Assembly (NCBI GenBank): GCA_022575985.1
Contig: JAKSXM010000040.1
Span: forward strand, 16,324,001 to 16,388,000
DNA length: 64,000 bases
Direction: 5' to 3'
From: Anagrus nilaparvatae
Taxonomy: Eukaryota; Arthropoda; Insecta; Hymenoptera; Mymaridae
This document shows positions 32,983 to 44,398 of this stretch, piece after piece. The notes beneath the pieces are model-generated. The model had not been told where the DNA came from. It ran no database searches and saw only the letters and a list, made by a program, of their open reading frames with translations. Position numbers and translations under genes: made by a program. Every line of letters starts with the position of its first letter. Positions within the stretch are counted from its first letter, which is position 1.

Positions 32983-34689
32983 TTATGTAAATATTTCCTT
33001 AAAAACAATATTTTTTATTTTAACTTCTGACGAATTATCAGCATCATTTAGAAATAATTTAATTGAATCCCAAGAACGAACTCTTGAAAACGCCACATAT
33101 AATTGACCATGAGTAAATACTGGTTTTCTTAAATCAATTCCAGGTTTAGGAAAATGTTTCGAGCATTTTCCATTTACTAAACACCAATCGCCACAAGGTC
33201 CATGTATCATATGTTTCATAACTATATTATGTAAACTTAAATTCGAATTTGGATCTGGAATTTCAGCACTTATTAATTTATTAATGTTTCTCGGATCATT
33301 TAAGGAATCATAATCTTCAATTACTGTAAAAATAAAATGTTCGTGGGGTAATCCTCTCTTTCGAAACTCTACCGAACCAGCTAAAGCAACAATAAAACCT
33401 AATGCTTTATTTTGTACTATTTCTTTTAGTAATTCTTTTCTTTTTGCATCGAAAACTCTTGCTACAATATCTGGTCTATCTGATGCTGTTTGTCCTGGTA
33501 ATAGATTTTCTTGAATTTCTCTCCAATTGGGATTACAAGTCATTGTTACAAAATAATGTGGCTTACCAAATTTTCGGACAATTGCATCTTGGTAAGATTG
33601 TACCATATATCTTGGGGAACCAATAAATGTAGAAGGTAATATTACAATTTTTCCTACTTGACCATTAAAATTATTTGCAGTTTGCTGTAAGTGCTCTGTC
33701 AAACCTTTATAAGAGTCTACTCGCAATTTTTTTTGTTCTCTTTAAATGTAATCAGTTCTATCTTTTTCCATTTTAACACAAGAATCAACTGTCCATTGCT
33801 GAGTAAGCCTTCCTCCATTTATAAATATATTAAATTCATGATCTCTAATTGCTAATCTGTATTTAAAATAATCACACCGAGTTATTTTTTTCCCATTTTT
33901 AGGTAATAAATTTTGATGCCAACCTTGTTGACCATATGGATAGAACAGTGGATATAATAATGGTTCAACATTAGGGTCCATAATACTAATTCTTTGTAGC
34001 TCTAAGTTATTTTTTTTTCGAATAACAATATAAGAATCTGGGATTTCTCCATCGGCAGTTGTTTTAAATATAGCTGCAACTTCATTTATTCTTTGAGTGT
34101 TATATCGGCGTTCATCAACTCCAAATTTTAAAGAAAGCATCAATTGCAATTCAGGTAATTCAATGTCAGTTGGGCTTGCATTATCATTTTGAAATCTAAT
34201 TTCATCACTTATTTTACTGTATGCTACTGCAAATGCATTATTGGTCCGAATTATTGTATCTAATAATATAACAAGTTCTTTAACTAAATCACGATACTGA
34301 CAACATCTTTGATTCACTGCTTCAGTTTGATCTATAAAAAAAAGTTGACCAAAAGTTAGATTTTCATTTTCGTTGGGTGTAAGAGAACAATTAATATTGT
34401 AGTACATTTGTCCTTGAATTTTATAACAGTAAGGACCGCGACCGTTAAAACGAATTAATTTAGTTTCAAGTGAAGCGAAAGAATTAATAATATTATAAAT
34501 TCTAATTCTTTCAAAGAAGTGATTTGATTTGGGATGATTTCTAGAAAATAATTGTTTTAATTCTTCAGGGATATCAATAGCATTCAATTCAACTTGTCCA
34601 TGTCCACAACAATCGTTGAAGGAATCTTTTTTATTAGCTACTCTTTCACATGCTTTACAATGAATACATAGTACATTCATAAGTCCCAT
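32983..34689 (-). pseudogene. Helitron Rep fused in frame to the last helicase motif
   Basis: N-terminal Helitron-like domain (34689-33742) with paired Cys motifs near its start. After a single in-frame TAA (33742-33744) comes the Rep domain, with the HUH motif in FRKRGLPHEHF (about 33340-33375) and HGPCGDWC. Immediately after CSKHFPK the frame jumps to GIDLRKPVFTHGQLYVAFSR, the C-terminal motif of the Pif1-type helicase, and ends at 32983. The catalytic tyrosines of Rep and helicase motifs I to V are missing. The deletion is in frame, so apart from the TAA a ~560-residue protein could be read. It cannot carry out full transposition. Confidence 0.75.
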
Positions 34690-34816
34690 ATAATGCTCAT
34701 CTTGTATATCATTATTATTATTTTTTATATCATTATTATTATTATTATTTTTTTTTTTTTTTTTTTTTTTTTTGTCAAGGGAATCTTGTGAATCTTACAT
34801 CAGCCATGGAGTGTTT

Positions 34817-34890
34817 GCGGGCCTTAAAGGCCCGCAAATTTCCATGACTGCCCAGTTGTACACTTTGCACAAAGTGTACAACTGGGAGAC
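34817..34890 (-). promoter_or_regulatory. Two conserved hairpins in the 3' UTR of LINE copy A
   Basis: GCGGGCCTTTAAGGCCCGC forms one stem. The second is a palindrome with arms CCCAGTTGTACACTTTG and CAAAGTGTACAACTGGG. Copies B and D keep shorter versions with the same outer arms (CCCAGTTG..CAACTGGG). They may be recognised by the element's reverse transcriptase; inferred from conservation. Confidence 0.45.
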
Positions 34891-35069
34891 CACCGGCGAA
34901 CGCGGTCGCCGGCTACGCCCCAAATTCTTACTGGATAAACACACTATAAACCCCCCTGCGCTTGTTTGCCCCAAACCGGAACTCCCTTTTCAGGTATAAC
35001 TTCAGTTTGGGACGCGCAGCCTAGGCAACTGGCCGCTGCCTTCCCCCAGCCTAGTGACAGGAGAGCAAT

Positions 35070-36790
35070 CTACGATAGAAAGCCCTCCTCCTTTTTCTTC
35101 AACAAGGTGGCCCTTACGTACTCTGCTACTTTGTTCCAATTTTCAGAACTCCGTAGCATTTCCGGAACCACCTTCTCTGGCCTCCAAATCGGGAAGGGCG
35201 GGCGCCCTTCCACGTAGCGCACACATCCGAAGAAAGTGTGCTCCACCGTATCCTTCACGCCAGGGCAGTGCAAGCACTCCTCTGTTGCCACCTTGTGCCA
35301 ATGTTTTAACATGACACGGAAGTACCCGTGTCCAGTTAAAAATTGGGTGAGGTAAAAATCCACCTCCCCATGTTGTCGTCCAGTCCATGCCTGCAGATCT
35401 GAAATCATTTTGCGGGTCCATCGGGCATTTTCCTCTTCGTCCTTTTTCCACCGTTCCTGCCATTTTTCCATAGAGCTGGAGCGGGCGCGAGTGGATGCCA
35501 CTTCGCTGTCCTCTACACTATCGTAAATGTATTTCCGCTCCAATGCTAACAGGTCGATGGGTATGACCGATGCTACAACCTGGATCGCCTCGAGCGATAC
35601 CGTATGGTATGCGCAGGCGATCCTCAGGGCCGCTTGCCGCTGCACAGACGATATTTTATGTCTGTACTTGGCAAATTTGGTGATATCCGCCCAGATCTCA
35701 GGTCCATAAAGCAGGACAGAGTTGACAACGGACATCAACAATCTTCGCTTCCCGGGTTTGGGCCCTCCGATCAGAGAAGCTCCTTCCGGGAGGTGAACGC
35801 GCAACAGGCCATCGTAAAAGGCATTCCACAGGTCCGGTCCGAGAACCGAACCTTGGGCAATACCCGCACTCAGAACCCTCTGTCGCCTGCCATCAAGCGT
35901 GTCATAGAGCAGTCTCCGGTCCCGTAGGTAAACCTTTATTACGTTACCCAAATACCTGGGTATCCGGAAGTCGTACTCGAGAGACCGGATCATGTCATCC
36001 CACCTGGCCGAATTGAAAGCGTTTTTGACGTCCAGCGTTACAAGAAGGACGTCTTTGCAAATTGCAGGCCGCTTTTTCCTCTCAGCCTCTACGGTATCCA
36101 CGACACGCCGGATGGCGTCTATCGTGGAATGCCCCTCACGAAATCCATACTGCTCCTCAAAAAGGCCACCGCCCTCCTCGATGGCTCTTCTCAACCTTGC
36201 CCGGAGCATGCTCTCCATCACCTTTCCGATGGTGTTTAACATGCACAAGGGTCTGTAAGATGATGGAGAGTCCGGGGCTCCACCTTTACCCTTGTTCAAG
36301 AGCACGAGACGTGCCACCTTCCACTGCCTTGGAAACACTCCCGCCACCAAGCATGCATTAAACATGCTTAACAGGATACCAGGGATTATTTTAACTGCTC
36401 GTTTGAGCACTTCCGCTGGTATCCCGTCCGGCCCCGGCGCCTTGCCATTTTTCATGGCCTTGATGGCCTTCACCATCTCGTCCTCGCTGAATAACGGCAC
36501 TTCCTCCTTGGGTATCGCCTCTACCGGGTTTTCCCGGATGGGCCGCTCAGGAAAGAGAGCGCCGATGATTCGTTCGGTCGACACCGCGTCCATCATGTTG
36601 TCAGACCCCCGGTTCAACTTGCCCATTACGAGTTTGTAACCAAGACCCCAGGGGTCTTTGTTTACATCCTCGCGTAATGAACGCAGGCATCGAGCCTTGC
36701 TTTGACGGATAGCTTTGGCCAGCCGGTGATTAGCATCCTTGTGTTCCTGCGAAAGTTCAGCAGCCTCGGGCCTGTCCCGTGCTCTCTGCA
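35070..36790 (-). pseudogene. R1-like LINE ORF2 copy A: RT without the YADD active site
   Basis: Reads through one open frame of 573 codons: end of the endonuclease linker, RT blocks (KAPGPDGIPAE, SYRPLCMLNT, LLVTLDVKNAFNSARW, GIAQGSVLGPDLW), then directly GPKPGKRR of the thumb/connection, then the C-terminal Cys-His motif (CLHCPG...H). Compared with copy B, about 117 codons including YADD are missing at about 35770. The junction is in frame, so the frame survives while the catalytic centre is lost. The endonuclease domain is lost by 5' truncation. Confidence 0.8.
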
Positions 36791-36838
36791 ACCTTTGTCA
36801 TTATTGTTATTATTATTTTTTTTTTTTTTTTTTTTTTT

Positions 36839-39800
36839 AATGGGAAATATGTGAATCTTACATCAGCCATGGAGTATTTGCGGGCCTTAAAGACCCGCAA
36901 ATTTCCATGACCGCCCAGTTGCACAAAGTGCACAACTGGGAGACCACCGACGAACGCGGTCGCCGGCTACGCCCCAGATTCTTACTGGATAAACACACTT
37001 TAAACCCCCCGCGCTTGTTTGTCCCAAACCGGAACTCCCTTTTCAGGTATAACTTCAGTTTGGGACGCGCAGCCTAGGCAACTGGCCGCTGCCTTCCCCC
37101 AGCCTAGTGACAGGAGAGCAAACTACGATAGAAAGCCCTCCTCCTTTTTCTGCAACAAGGTGACCCTTACGTACTCTGCTACTTTATTCCAATTTTCAGA
37201 ACTCCGTAGCATTTCCGGAACCACCTTCTCTGGCCTCCAAATCGGGAAGGGCGGGCGCCCTTCCACGTAGCGCACACATTCAAAGAAAGTGTGCTCCACT
37301 GTATCCTTCTCGCCTGGGCAGTGCAAGCACTCCTCTGTTGCCACCTTATGCCAATGTTTCAACATTGCACGGAAATACCCGTGTCCAGTTAAGAATTGGG
37401 TGAGGTAAAAATCCACCTCCCCATGTTGTCGTCCAGTCCATGCCTGCAGATCTGAAATCAGTCTGCGCGTCCATCGGGCATTTTTCTCTTCCTCCTTTTT
37501 CCACCGTTCCTGCCATTTTCCCATAGAGCTGGAGTGGGCGCGAGTGGATGCCACTTCGCGGTCCTCTACACTATCGTAAATATATTTCCGCTCCAACGCT
37601 AGCAGGTCGATGGGTATGACCGATGCTACTACCTGGATCGCTTCGAGCGATATGGTACGCGCAGGCGATCTTCAGGGCCGCTTGCCGCTGCACAGACGAT
37701 ATTTTATGTCTGTACTTGGCAAATTTGGTGATATCCGCCCAGATCTCAGATCCATAAAGCAGGACATAGTTGACAACGGACATCAACAATCTTCGCTTCC
37801 CGGGTTTGGGCCCTCCTATGTTGGCCATGAGCCTTGACAAGGAGGATGCGATCGACGCGGCCTTCTCACTCGACTTCTGAAATTGTTCCCAGAAGTTCAG
37901 CTTGTTATCAAGCAGAACTCCCAGGTACTTAACCGATGTCTTGGCTTGGATCGTGTGAGGGTTTCCACCATCATCGACATTTACATCGATGTCCGTGGAA
38001 ATTGATGTGCGACGGGTCAGCAGTACGATCTCCGTTTTTGGGATCGCGAGCTGGAGCCCGTGCTCGCCCATCCAGAGGTTGATCTGTCTCATGACTAGAT
38101 TCAACCTCTCCTGGGTTACCTGCATGTCCCTGCCAGTGATGGTCAGAGCCACGTCGTCCGCGTACCCGATCAGAGAAGCTCCTTCCGGGAGGTGAACGCG
38201 CAACAGGCCATCGTAAAAGGCATTCCACAGGTCCGGTCCGAGAACCGAACCTTGGGCAATGCCCGCACTCAGAACCCTCTGTCGCCTGCCATCGAGCGTG
38301 TCGTAGAGCAGTCTCCGGTCCCGTAGGTAGTCCTTTATTACGTTACCCAGATACCTGGGTATCCGGAAGTCGTACTCGAGAGACCGGATCATGTCATCCC
38401 ATCTGGCCGAATTGAAAGCGTTTTTGACGTCCAGCGTTACAAGAAGGACGTCTTTGCAAATTGCAGGCCGCTTTTTCCTCTCAGCCTCTACGGTATCCAC
38501 GACACGCCGGATGGCGTCTATCGTGGAATGCCCCTCACGAAATCCAAACTGCTCCTCGGAAAGGCCACCGCCCTCCTCGATTGCTCTTCTCAATCTTGCC
38601 CGGAGCATGCTCTCCATCACCTTTCCGATGGTGTTTAACATGCACAAGGGTCTGTAAGATGATGGAGAGTCCGGGGCTCCACCTTTACCCTTGTTCAAGA
38701 GCACGAGACGTGCCACCTTCCACTGCCTTGGAAACACTCCCGCCACCAAGCATGCATTAAACATGCTTAACAGGATACCAAGGATTATTTTGACCGCTCG
38801 TTTGAGCACTTCCGCTGGTATCCCGTCCGGCCCCGGCGCCTTGCCATTTTTCATGGCCTTGATGGCCTTCACCATCTCGTCCTCGCTGAATAACGGCACT
38901 TCCTCCCTGGGTATCGCCTCTACCGGGTTTTCCCAGATAGGCCGCTCAGGGAAGAGAGCGCTGATGATTCGTTCGGTCGACACTGCGTCCATCATGTTGT
39001 CAGACCCCCGGTTCAACTTGCCCATTACGACTTTGTATCCAAGACCCCAGGGGTCTTTGTTTACATCCTCGCGTAATGAACGCAGGCATCGAGCCTTGCT
39101 TTGACGGATAGCTTTGGCCAGCCGGTGTTTAGCATCCTTGTGTTCCTGGGAAATTGCAGCAGCCTCGGGCCTGTCCCGTGCTCTTTGCGCCCGTCTACGC
39201 GTCCTGTGGCACTCCTTGCGGAGCTCCGCTATTTCGGAAGTCCACCAGTAAACTGGCTTTCTCCCTTTCCAGGGCCTTCGACGAGGCATATAGGCGTCAC
39301 ACGCCCCTCGCAATAGAGACGTTACTTTCTTGACTAAGATTTCAGCCTCGCGGGGACCTGTAGCCTCTCCATGCCAAGCAGGGACGGACGACGACTCCAT
39401 TCGAAGATACTCTTCGAACTTGTCCTCGTCCATCTTTGGTACATTCCAACCCAAGGGACGCCTCTTGTACGGAGGCCGTTGGGAGGTTCCCTCAAGCACC
39501 CGGAACGTGATGTAATGATGGTCGCTACCATTGTAACCATCCATCACCGTCCATTCGCCGATTCTCCCAGACGCACCTTCTGTTGCAAAGGTTATGTCTG
39601 GGATAGAGGCACCCCAACCTGCCCTCTCGTAGGTGGGCCGGTTTCCTCTATTCTGGACCACTAGTTTGCATCTAGTGGCCATTTCCAGTACCTGCTGTCC
39701 CCTAGGATTGGTCGTCGGCATGCCCCATTCTAAGGCCCTAGCGTTAAAGTCTCCAGCAAGTATAACGCTTCCAGTTACCGTCCGAACCGTGTTCTCGATG

Positions 39801-40030
39801 CTGGCCAGCTTTGTAGCCAGCACTTCCGAACTATCGTTTGGGGAGAGGTAACAACTTATATAAGTTGTCTCCCCGCACGTGACCCAAACGTGGCAATTGC
39901 CTTTCCCTTTATTGGTCAAGGTCGTTTGGGCTCTACCCCGGAGCCATATGGCGCAGCAGCCAGTGTCATCGGTTAGCCAGTATTTGTGGTTCATGTTGTA
40001 TGATTGCTCGCTTAGTAAGAGTCAAAGAAC
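36839..40030 (-). mobile_element. R1-like LINE copy B (5' truncated, nearly complete ORF2)
   Basis: Body begins near 40030 within the endonuclease N-terminus and ends at 36839. It is followed 3' by poly(A) and TAA triplets, after which copy A starts. Copies A and B are head-to-tail. The poly(A)/(TAA)n tail, endonuclease-RT order and C-terminal zinc motif suit the R1 clade. Confidence 0.8.
37123..40022 (-). pseudogene. R1-like LINE ORF2 copy B: AP endonuclease plus reverse transcriptase
   Basis: From the 5' side: endonuclease with AGDFNARALEWG, SIPDITF and GSDHHYITF (catalytic Asp/Asn/His residues), then RT with DVKNAFNSARW (motif A), QGSVLGPDLW (motif B) and YADDVAL (motif C), and a C-terminal CLHCPGEKDTVEHTFF Cys-His motif. 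One break: relative to copy A, five bases are missing near 37652. This shifts the frame and splits the ORF into 39994-37571 and 37596-37123. The N-terminal ~45 codons are absent through 5' truncation. All catalytic residues remain, making this the best-preserved RT in the window. Confidence 0.85.
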
Positions 40031-40115
40031 GCACTTATATACCTGCAAAATAAATAATTTAAATAATTCACTTTACTTTACCCATTATAAAAACATAAGC
40101 AATAAACATATTCAA

Positions 40116-40146
<31 letters not shown>

Positions 40147-40540
40147 GAATTTATTTGAAAAAGATCAAAATACAGTAACACTCCAGTTTTATATAGTTAA
40201 TATCAGTAATTACATTGTTGTAAATATATGTTAATATAATATAATATAATTTATTTTTATTAAATAAAATAAAATAAAGAATCTATATAAATGTAAATTA
40301 TAAGTAAATTATAAGTAAATATAAGTCAATTTAAATTATAAAATTCTAAAACTGAATTTAAAATTAGTCAACAAATAAGTAAATATTTAGTTAATATAGT
40401 AAATATAAGTTAAAATCTTTTAAATATAATAACAGTGATAATAATACTGATTAATAAATTTTTTTGAATATGTTTAAGTTTAATGACTAAGTTTAATGAC
40501 TAAGTATATACAGCGTCTGTGCTAATTCAATGCATCCTGT
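40031..40540. other. AT-rich spacer with (ATT)n run
   Basis: Holds an ATT-triplet microsatellite (about 40108-40146) and near 40485-40505 a 13-bp tandem motif (TTTAATGACTAAG), probably the 3' tail repeat of the neighbouring CR1/L2-like LINE. Otherwise nothing. Confidence 0.55.
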
Positions 40541-42440
40541 TTAGAGAGGTATATTTTTATGCTTCTCTTAAATTGGGAAAACGATGGTAAATCGCGATAG
40601 CAGGGTGGTAAAGAGTTCCATAGGTTGGCATATTTTATTTGGAAGGAATTCTTTCCAGAGTCAGTGACCATTGTAGTGATTTTAAGATCTATGCGGGGTC
40701 CTCTGGTGGGTTTAAGAATAATGAAAGCAGCAGTGGAGGTTCCTTCATTCTTACTATCCTGTACATGATAAGAGCAGCTAAAAAGTCACGTCGGGTGTTG
40801 TTACTGAGCCATTTGAGTTTTTTCCTATATGGGGTTATGTGCTCGTCACGTCTTAGTCCAAATATGTATCGAATACCTAGATTAGCTAGCCTTTGGACTT
40901 GTTCACGTAGTTCAAGGGAGATGTCAGCATAGACTACTGGGCAGTAATCTAGATGAGGGATAACTAGGGACTCAACCAGCCTACGCCTTAGTAACTGGGA
41001 TGTGCAGTTAAAAACTGCATTAAAAATGAATCTTAACCCGTAGAGGACTCTGTTAACTTTTTTGGAAATATAGTTAACATGTTGTTTCCATGCTAATGTA
41101 TCGTCTAAGATTACCCCAAGACTAAGAACCTCATCTACAAACGGAACCTTATCGCCTTTCCTATTAATTACTATATTACTGATGTTTAGCTTTTTGAAGA
41201 GCCCTACCGCATGAGGTGTACCAAATACAATAGCTTTAGTCTTTTTTACGTTCATGGAAAGTATATTATGTTCAGCCCAGTCTGACACTTTAAGAGCTGC
41301 ATTTGAGAGAAGATGAATGCCTTCATGAATGTGCTCTAGTGGCACCTGTACATAAATTTGTAAGTAGTCCGCATATAGCATTCTTAAGGTGGTGTCATTT
41401 AATACTTGGCTTAAATCATTCATGTAAATACAGAATAAGAGTGGTCCAAGTACAGAGCCTTGAGGGACGCCTATGTTTATGTTACGGGGTGCTGACGTAG
41501 ATTGCTTGGAGGTAACACAGAGGGAGCGACCATTGAGATATGACCAGAACCACATAAGAGCAGATTTTGAGAAGCCAATATCCTGAAGTTTAGTTAGTAG
41601 TCGGGATGGGGATACATTATCAAATGCCTTGGAAAAATAAAACTGCAGCAAAAAGGTAGCCAGTTTATTTTCTTTAGCCAGACGAATGTCGTCTGTTAGT
41701 TTCAATAGGGCTGTCTGTGTAGAATGATGTTTTCTAAAACCTGCTTGAAATATGTCAAGGATTTTTGACTTTGTTAAGAAGCTAACCACCTGATCGTGAG
41801 CCAACTTTTCCAAGACTTTAGATAAAAAGCATAGTAGAGCGATAGGTCTGAAATCAGAGGGGGATGCTGGAATTGAGACCTTTTTAAGGGCCAAGATGCG
41901 CGATATTTTCCAAGCCTCAGGAAAATTACCACTTTTTAATGATTCATTAAATAGGATGGTCAGTTATTTAGCAATTGTGGGAAGCGCTTTTGCGACTATA
42001 CTTTGTGGAATCCCATCATCACCTTTAGCTTGGGACTGAAAATGAGAGACTGCTAGGATGACATCATTTTCACTGACTTGCTTGAAAGTAAAACCATCTA
42101 GAGAGGCTGATGAGATTTTATTAAAAGATGTTATTGGGTCCTCTGAGGAAGAAAAAGAAATTCCTGAAAAGTAAGAGTTGAGTTCTTCAGGTAGGAACCC
42201 ATGAAGAGCATCACTTGGTTTCGGTATTAGTCCCAAGTTTCTCATTTCGCTCCAGAAGTTTTTATTCATGTCTAAAGAATGACATATACGATTGTGCATA
42301 TAAGCACATCGCGCAATCTCAGATTTTTCCTCTACCAAATTTGCTAAGATGAGATATTCATCAAATAGCTGTCTTGAACCCATCCTTTCGTATCGTCTTC
42401 GAGTGGCGTCTCTTTTAGAGATGAGCAGTTATAATATTGA
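40540..42440 (-). pseudogene. CR1/L2-like LINE reverse transcriptase, both catalytic Asp sites changed to Tyr
   Basis: Minus-strand RT with RPIALLCFLSKVLEK, FRKHHSTQTALL, GVPQGSVLGPLLF and a C-terminal domain ending in LWNSLP-type sequence. Motif A reads FYFSKAFD where LINEs have F/L-D-x-SKAFD, and motif C reads YADY instead of YADD. Both changes are consistent with single GAT/GAC-to-TAT/TAC events. Further breaks: a stop near 41963 between the 42383-41964 and 41894-40689 frames, and a frameshift near 40700. The endonuclease is missing (5' truncation near 42440). The clade is judged from RT phrasing and the short tandem 3' tail. Confidence 0.75.
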
Positions 42441-43178
42441 GGTTAGAAAATTTTTATTACTTATTCCAAGCATTATTAAATTAATTTATTATATAAAAAT
42501 AGATATAATAATCATTAAATTAACAAAGTTTATTAAATTCATTAAATTCACCCATAACCTCTCGATTTAAATTAATAATGTTTATGTTATTTTGAATTTA
42601 AAATTTTGTATATGTTTGTTTGTGTACATTATTGTGAGAACCAATCAGAATGACTTTATTCCGATTGCACCTAGCAACCGTTGCAATGAGCCATCTATTT
42701 TTTAGTATAGGATTTTCGAAAAAATTTGCAATTTTTCGACAAAAATCGGAAATTTACTAATATTTGTAAATTTGCGAAAAAATAGTAAATTATAACGATT
42801 TATTTATTCGTAAATTTTCGACGAAATCGTAAATTTACAACTATGTCGTAATTTTACGATTTTTGTAGAAAAATTGCAAGTTTTAATCGAAAATTTGCGA
42901 CAAACAGTTGTGAAATTACAAGCCATATTTTTTGTACCTAAAAACGTATAGCAAACCATTTAGAGTCATAAAATAATGTTTTTTTATTTTACACCATGAG
43001 AAAAGATGAATATTTTTTTTTTCTGTTAGCAAATAGGTATATAATTATTAATATTTTAAGAATAAAAAATGTTTTTAATTACGTAAAAAAGGGTAATCTG
43101 GACATAGTTGTAAATTTACTAAATTTTCGTAAATTTACCAATTTTGTCGTAAAATCACCGGAGTTGTTTTTTACAGTG
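42441..43178 (-). repeat. Fold-back family sequence ending in inverted CACTGTAAAAA
   Basis: The right end (43178 inward) is the reverse complement of CACTGTAAAAAACAACTCC. The inner part, about 42712-42930, is built of inverted motifs such as CGTAAATTTAC and CGAAAATTT. The left boundary is unclear. 42441-42700 shows nothing. Confidence 0.5.
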
Positions 43179-43634
43179 ATCATATTAAATTAAATTAAAT
43201 TAAAATATTTAGGAAATTAATAGAAATAATTAAAATTTAATATTAAATTATTATATTATTATTATATTATGTGCCGGGTAAAAATGATTCGTCGAAAGAG
43301 TATGTTAAGAGTATTCCCGTACAATGATCGAGGCTCGAAAAATTTAAGAATTTCCCTCGAAAAAGTATCTTTTTAATATTCTCTGGAACAAATGGTCAAA
43401 GTTACGATGATAGTTTACACATAAAAATCATATTTTTTCTTGCTTCAAAAAGTATTAATTCTTATAAATTTGCCCTTGATTCATTTTATTTTTTCATAGC
43501 TTGACGTAAAAAAGTGCTTAAAAATATCTAAAGAATACTTATCCAATCATTGTTTTTTGTACCATCTGAGCATTCGAAAAATAATTTATTTGTTAGTAAA
43601 CTTATTCAAACAGCCTGCGAATGTATACTTAAAA
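43179..43634. other. Spacer, nothing recognised
   Basis: AT-rich. Contains GAAAAAGTAT-type motifs similar to those in the 47345-49040 array, so it may belong to the same background repeat. Confidence 0.45.
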
Positions 43635-43639
43635 AATAC

Positions 43640-43931
43640 TGTACGATAGCTGTTTAGTGGACTGTATGTTTTAATTAATATAACTAGTAACTAATTGGAT
43701 TAGGTGATGTAAAATAAATTCTAAAAAAAACTGATTATTTAGTAGAACAATAAAAACTGAAACTTTTATTGAATTAAGTGTGTCTACTTTAATAGTTGTC
43801 CTAAGACTGCCGGTGGTACGGCGCTTCTACAAGGCACGCGCTTACACTCTGTGCACACACGCACGCATACTTATAAACTTATGTATATTATTATAATTAT
43901 TATTATATTTTAAGTAGTGTATTATTTAACA
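43640..43931. repeat. Left LTR of the TRIM-like element
   Basis: TGTACGATAGC ... TATTTAACA, with a GC-containing block near 43810-43865 (CACGCGCTTACACTCTGTGC). Confidence 0.7.
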
Positions 43932-44021
43932 TTCTCCCCCCTTTTAATTTATTTGCATAGAAAATAAATTAACAAGAAAAAATTTATTAATTTTATGTAC
44001 ATATTTAAAGTAATTTATTCA

Positions 44022-44398
44022 AGGCTAAGGGTACTAAGGCGGATATGGCGGTCGTAGACCTACCAGAAGCCGCCGCACTAAAATTGACCAAAAAAGGCCG
44101 GCTAAATAATGGCTGGTCTAATTGGCAAGTGCGCTTAAGAGCCGAGGTTACACGGTGCTTTAAGTGTCTTGGTTTCGGCCACAACCAGTGGTCATGTAAG
44201 GGCATGTACCGAAAATTTGCGTGTTTTAAATGTGGCGTTCAAGGCCACAAGTCAGAAAATTGTCCTGTGGAAAAAGCAGAATGCTTCCTCTGCAGGGAAA
44301 GAGCTGACAAGGCCAAGACCGACCACCTTCCAGGATGCGGAGCATGTAAGTGTTATCGGGAGGCAGTTACTGCAAGGAAGATAAAGTGTCATCGGTAA
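44022..44398 (+). pseudogene. Gag (ORF1) C-terminal part of LINE copy C, CCHC zinc knuckles
   Basis: RNA-binding ORF1 protein, C-terminal ~125 codons only. It shows CFKCLGFGHNQWSC and CFKCGVQGHKSENC (C-x2-C-x4-H-x4-C) plus a third Cys cluster from CFLCRERA. The stop TAA (44396-44398) overlaps the ATG of ORF2 as TAATG, the stop-start arrangement known from SART1-type R1-clade elements. Confidence 0.8.

Larger units (their letters stand above)
32850..34700 (-). mobile_element. Helitron, internally deleted and 5' truncated
   Basis: The 3' end on the minus strand has a 7-bp GC hairpin with 3-nt loop (32860-32876), then a short AT spacer and CTAG (32853-32850), the usual Helitron terminus. Upstream is the Rep frame (34689-32983). 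The 5' end is not seen; LINE copy A ends in poly(A)/(TAA)n just beyond 34700. Confidence 0.75.
34774..36790 (-). mobile_element. R1-like LINE copy A (5' truncated, internal deletion)
   Basis: Ends 3' in a poly(A) run (poly-T at 34748-34773 on the plus strand) followed by TAA triplets. The 5' end is truncated near 36790, directly after the tail of copy B in the transcription direction. Very similar to copy B. The 3' UTR contains two strong hairpins. Confidence 0.8.

Noticed and set aside
35527..36639. Several plus-strand frames over LINE copies A and B
   Set aside because: They are antisense shadows of the well-supported reverse transcriptase frame.
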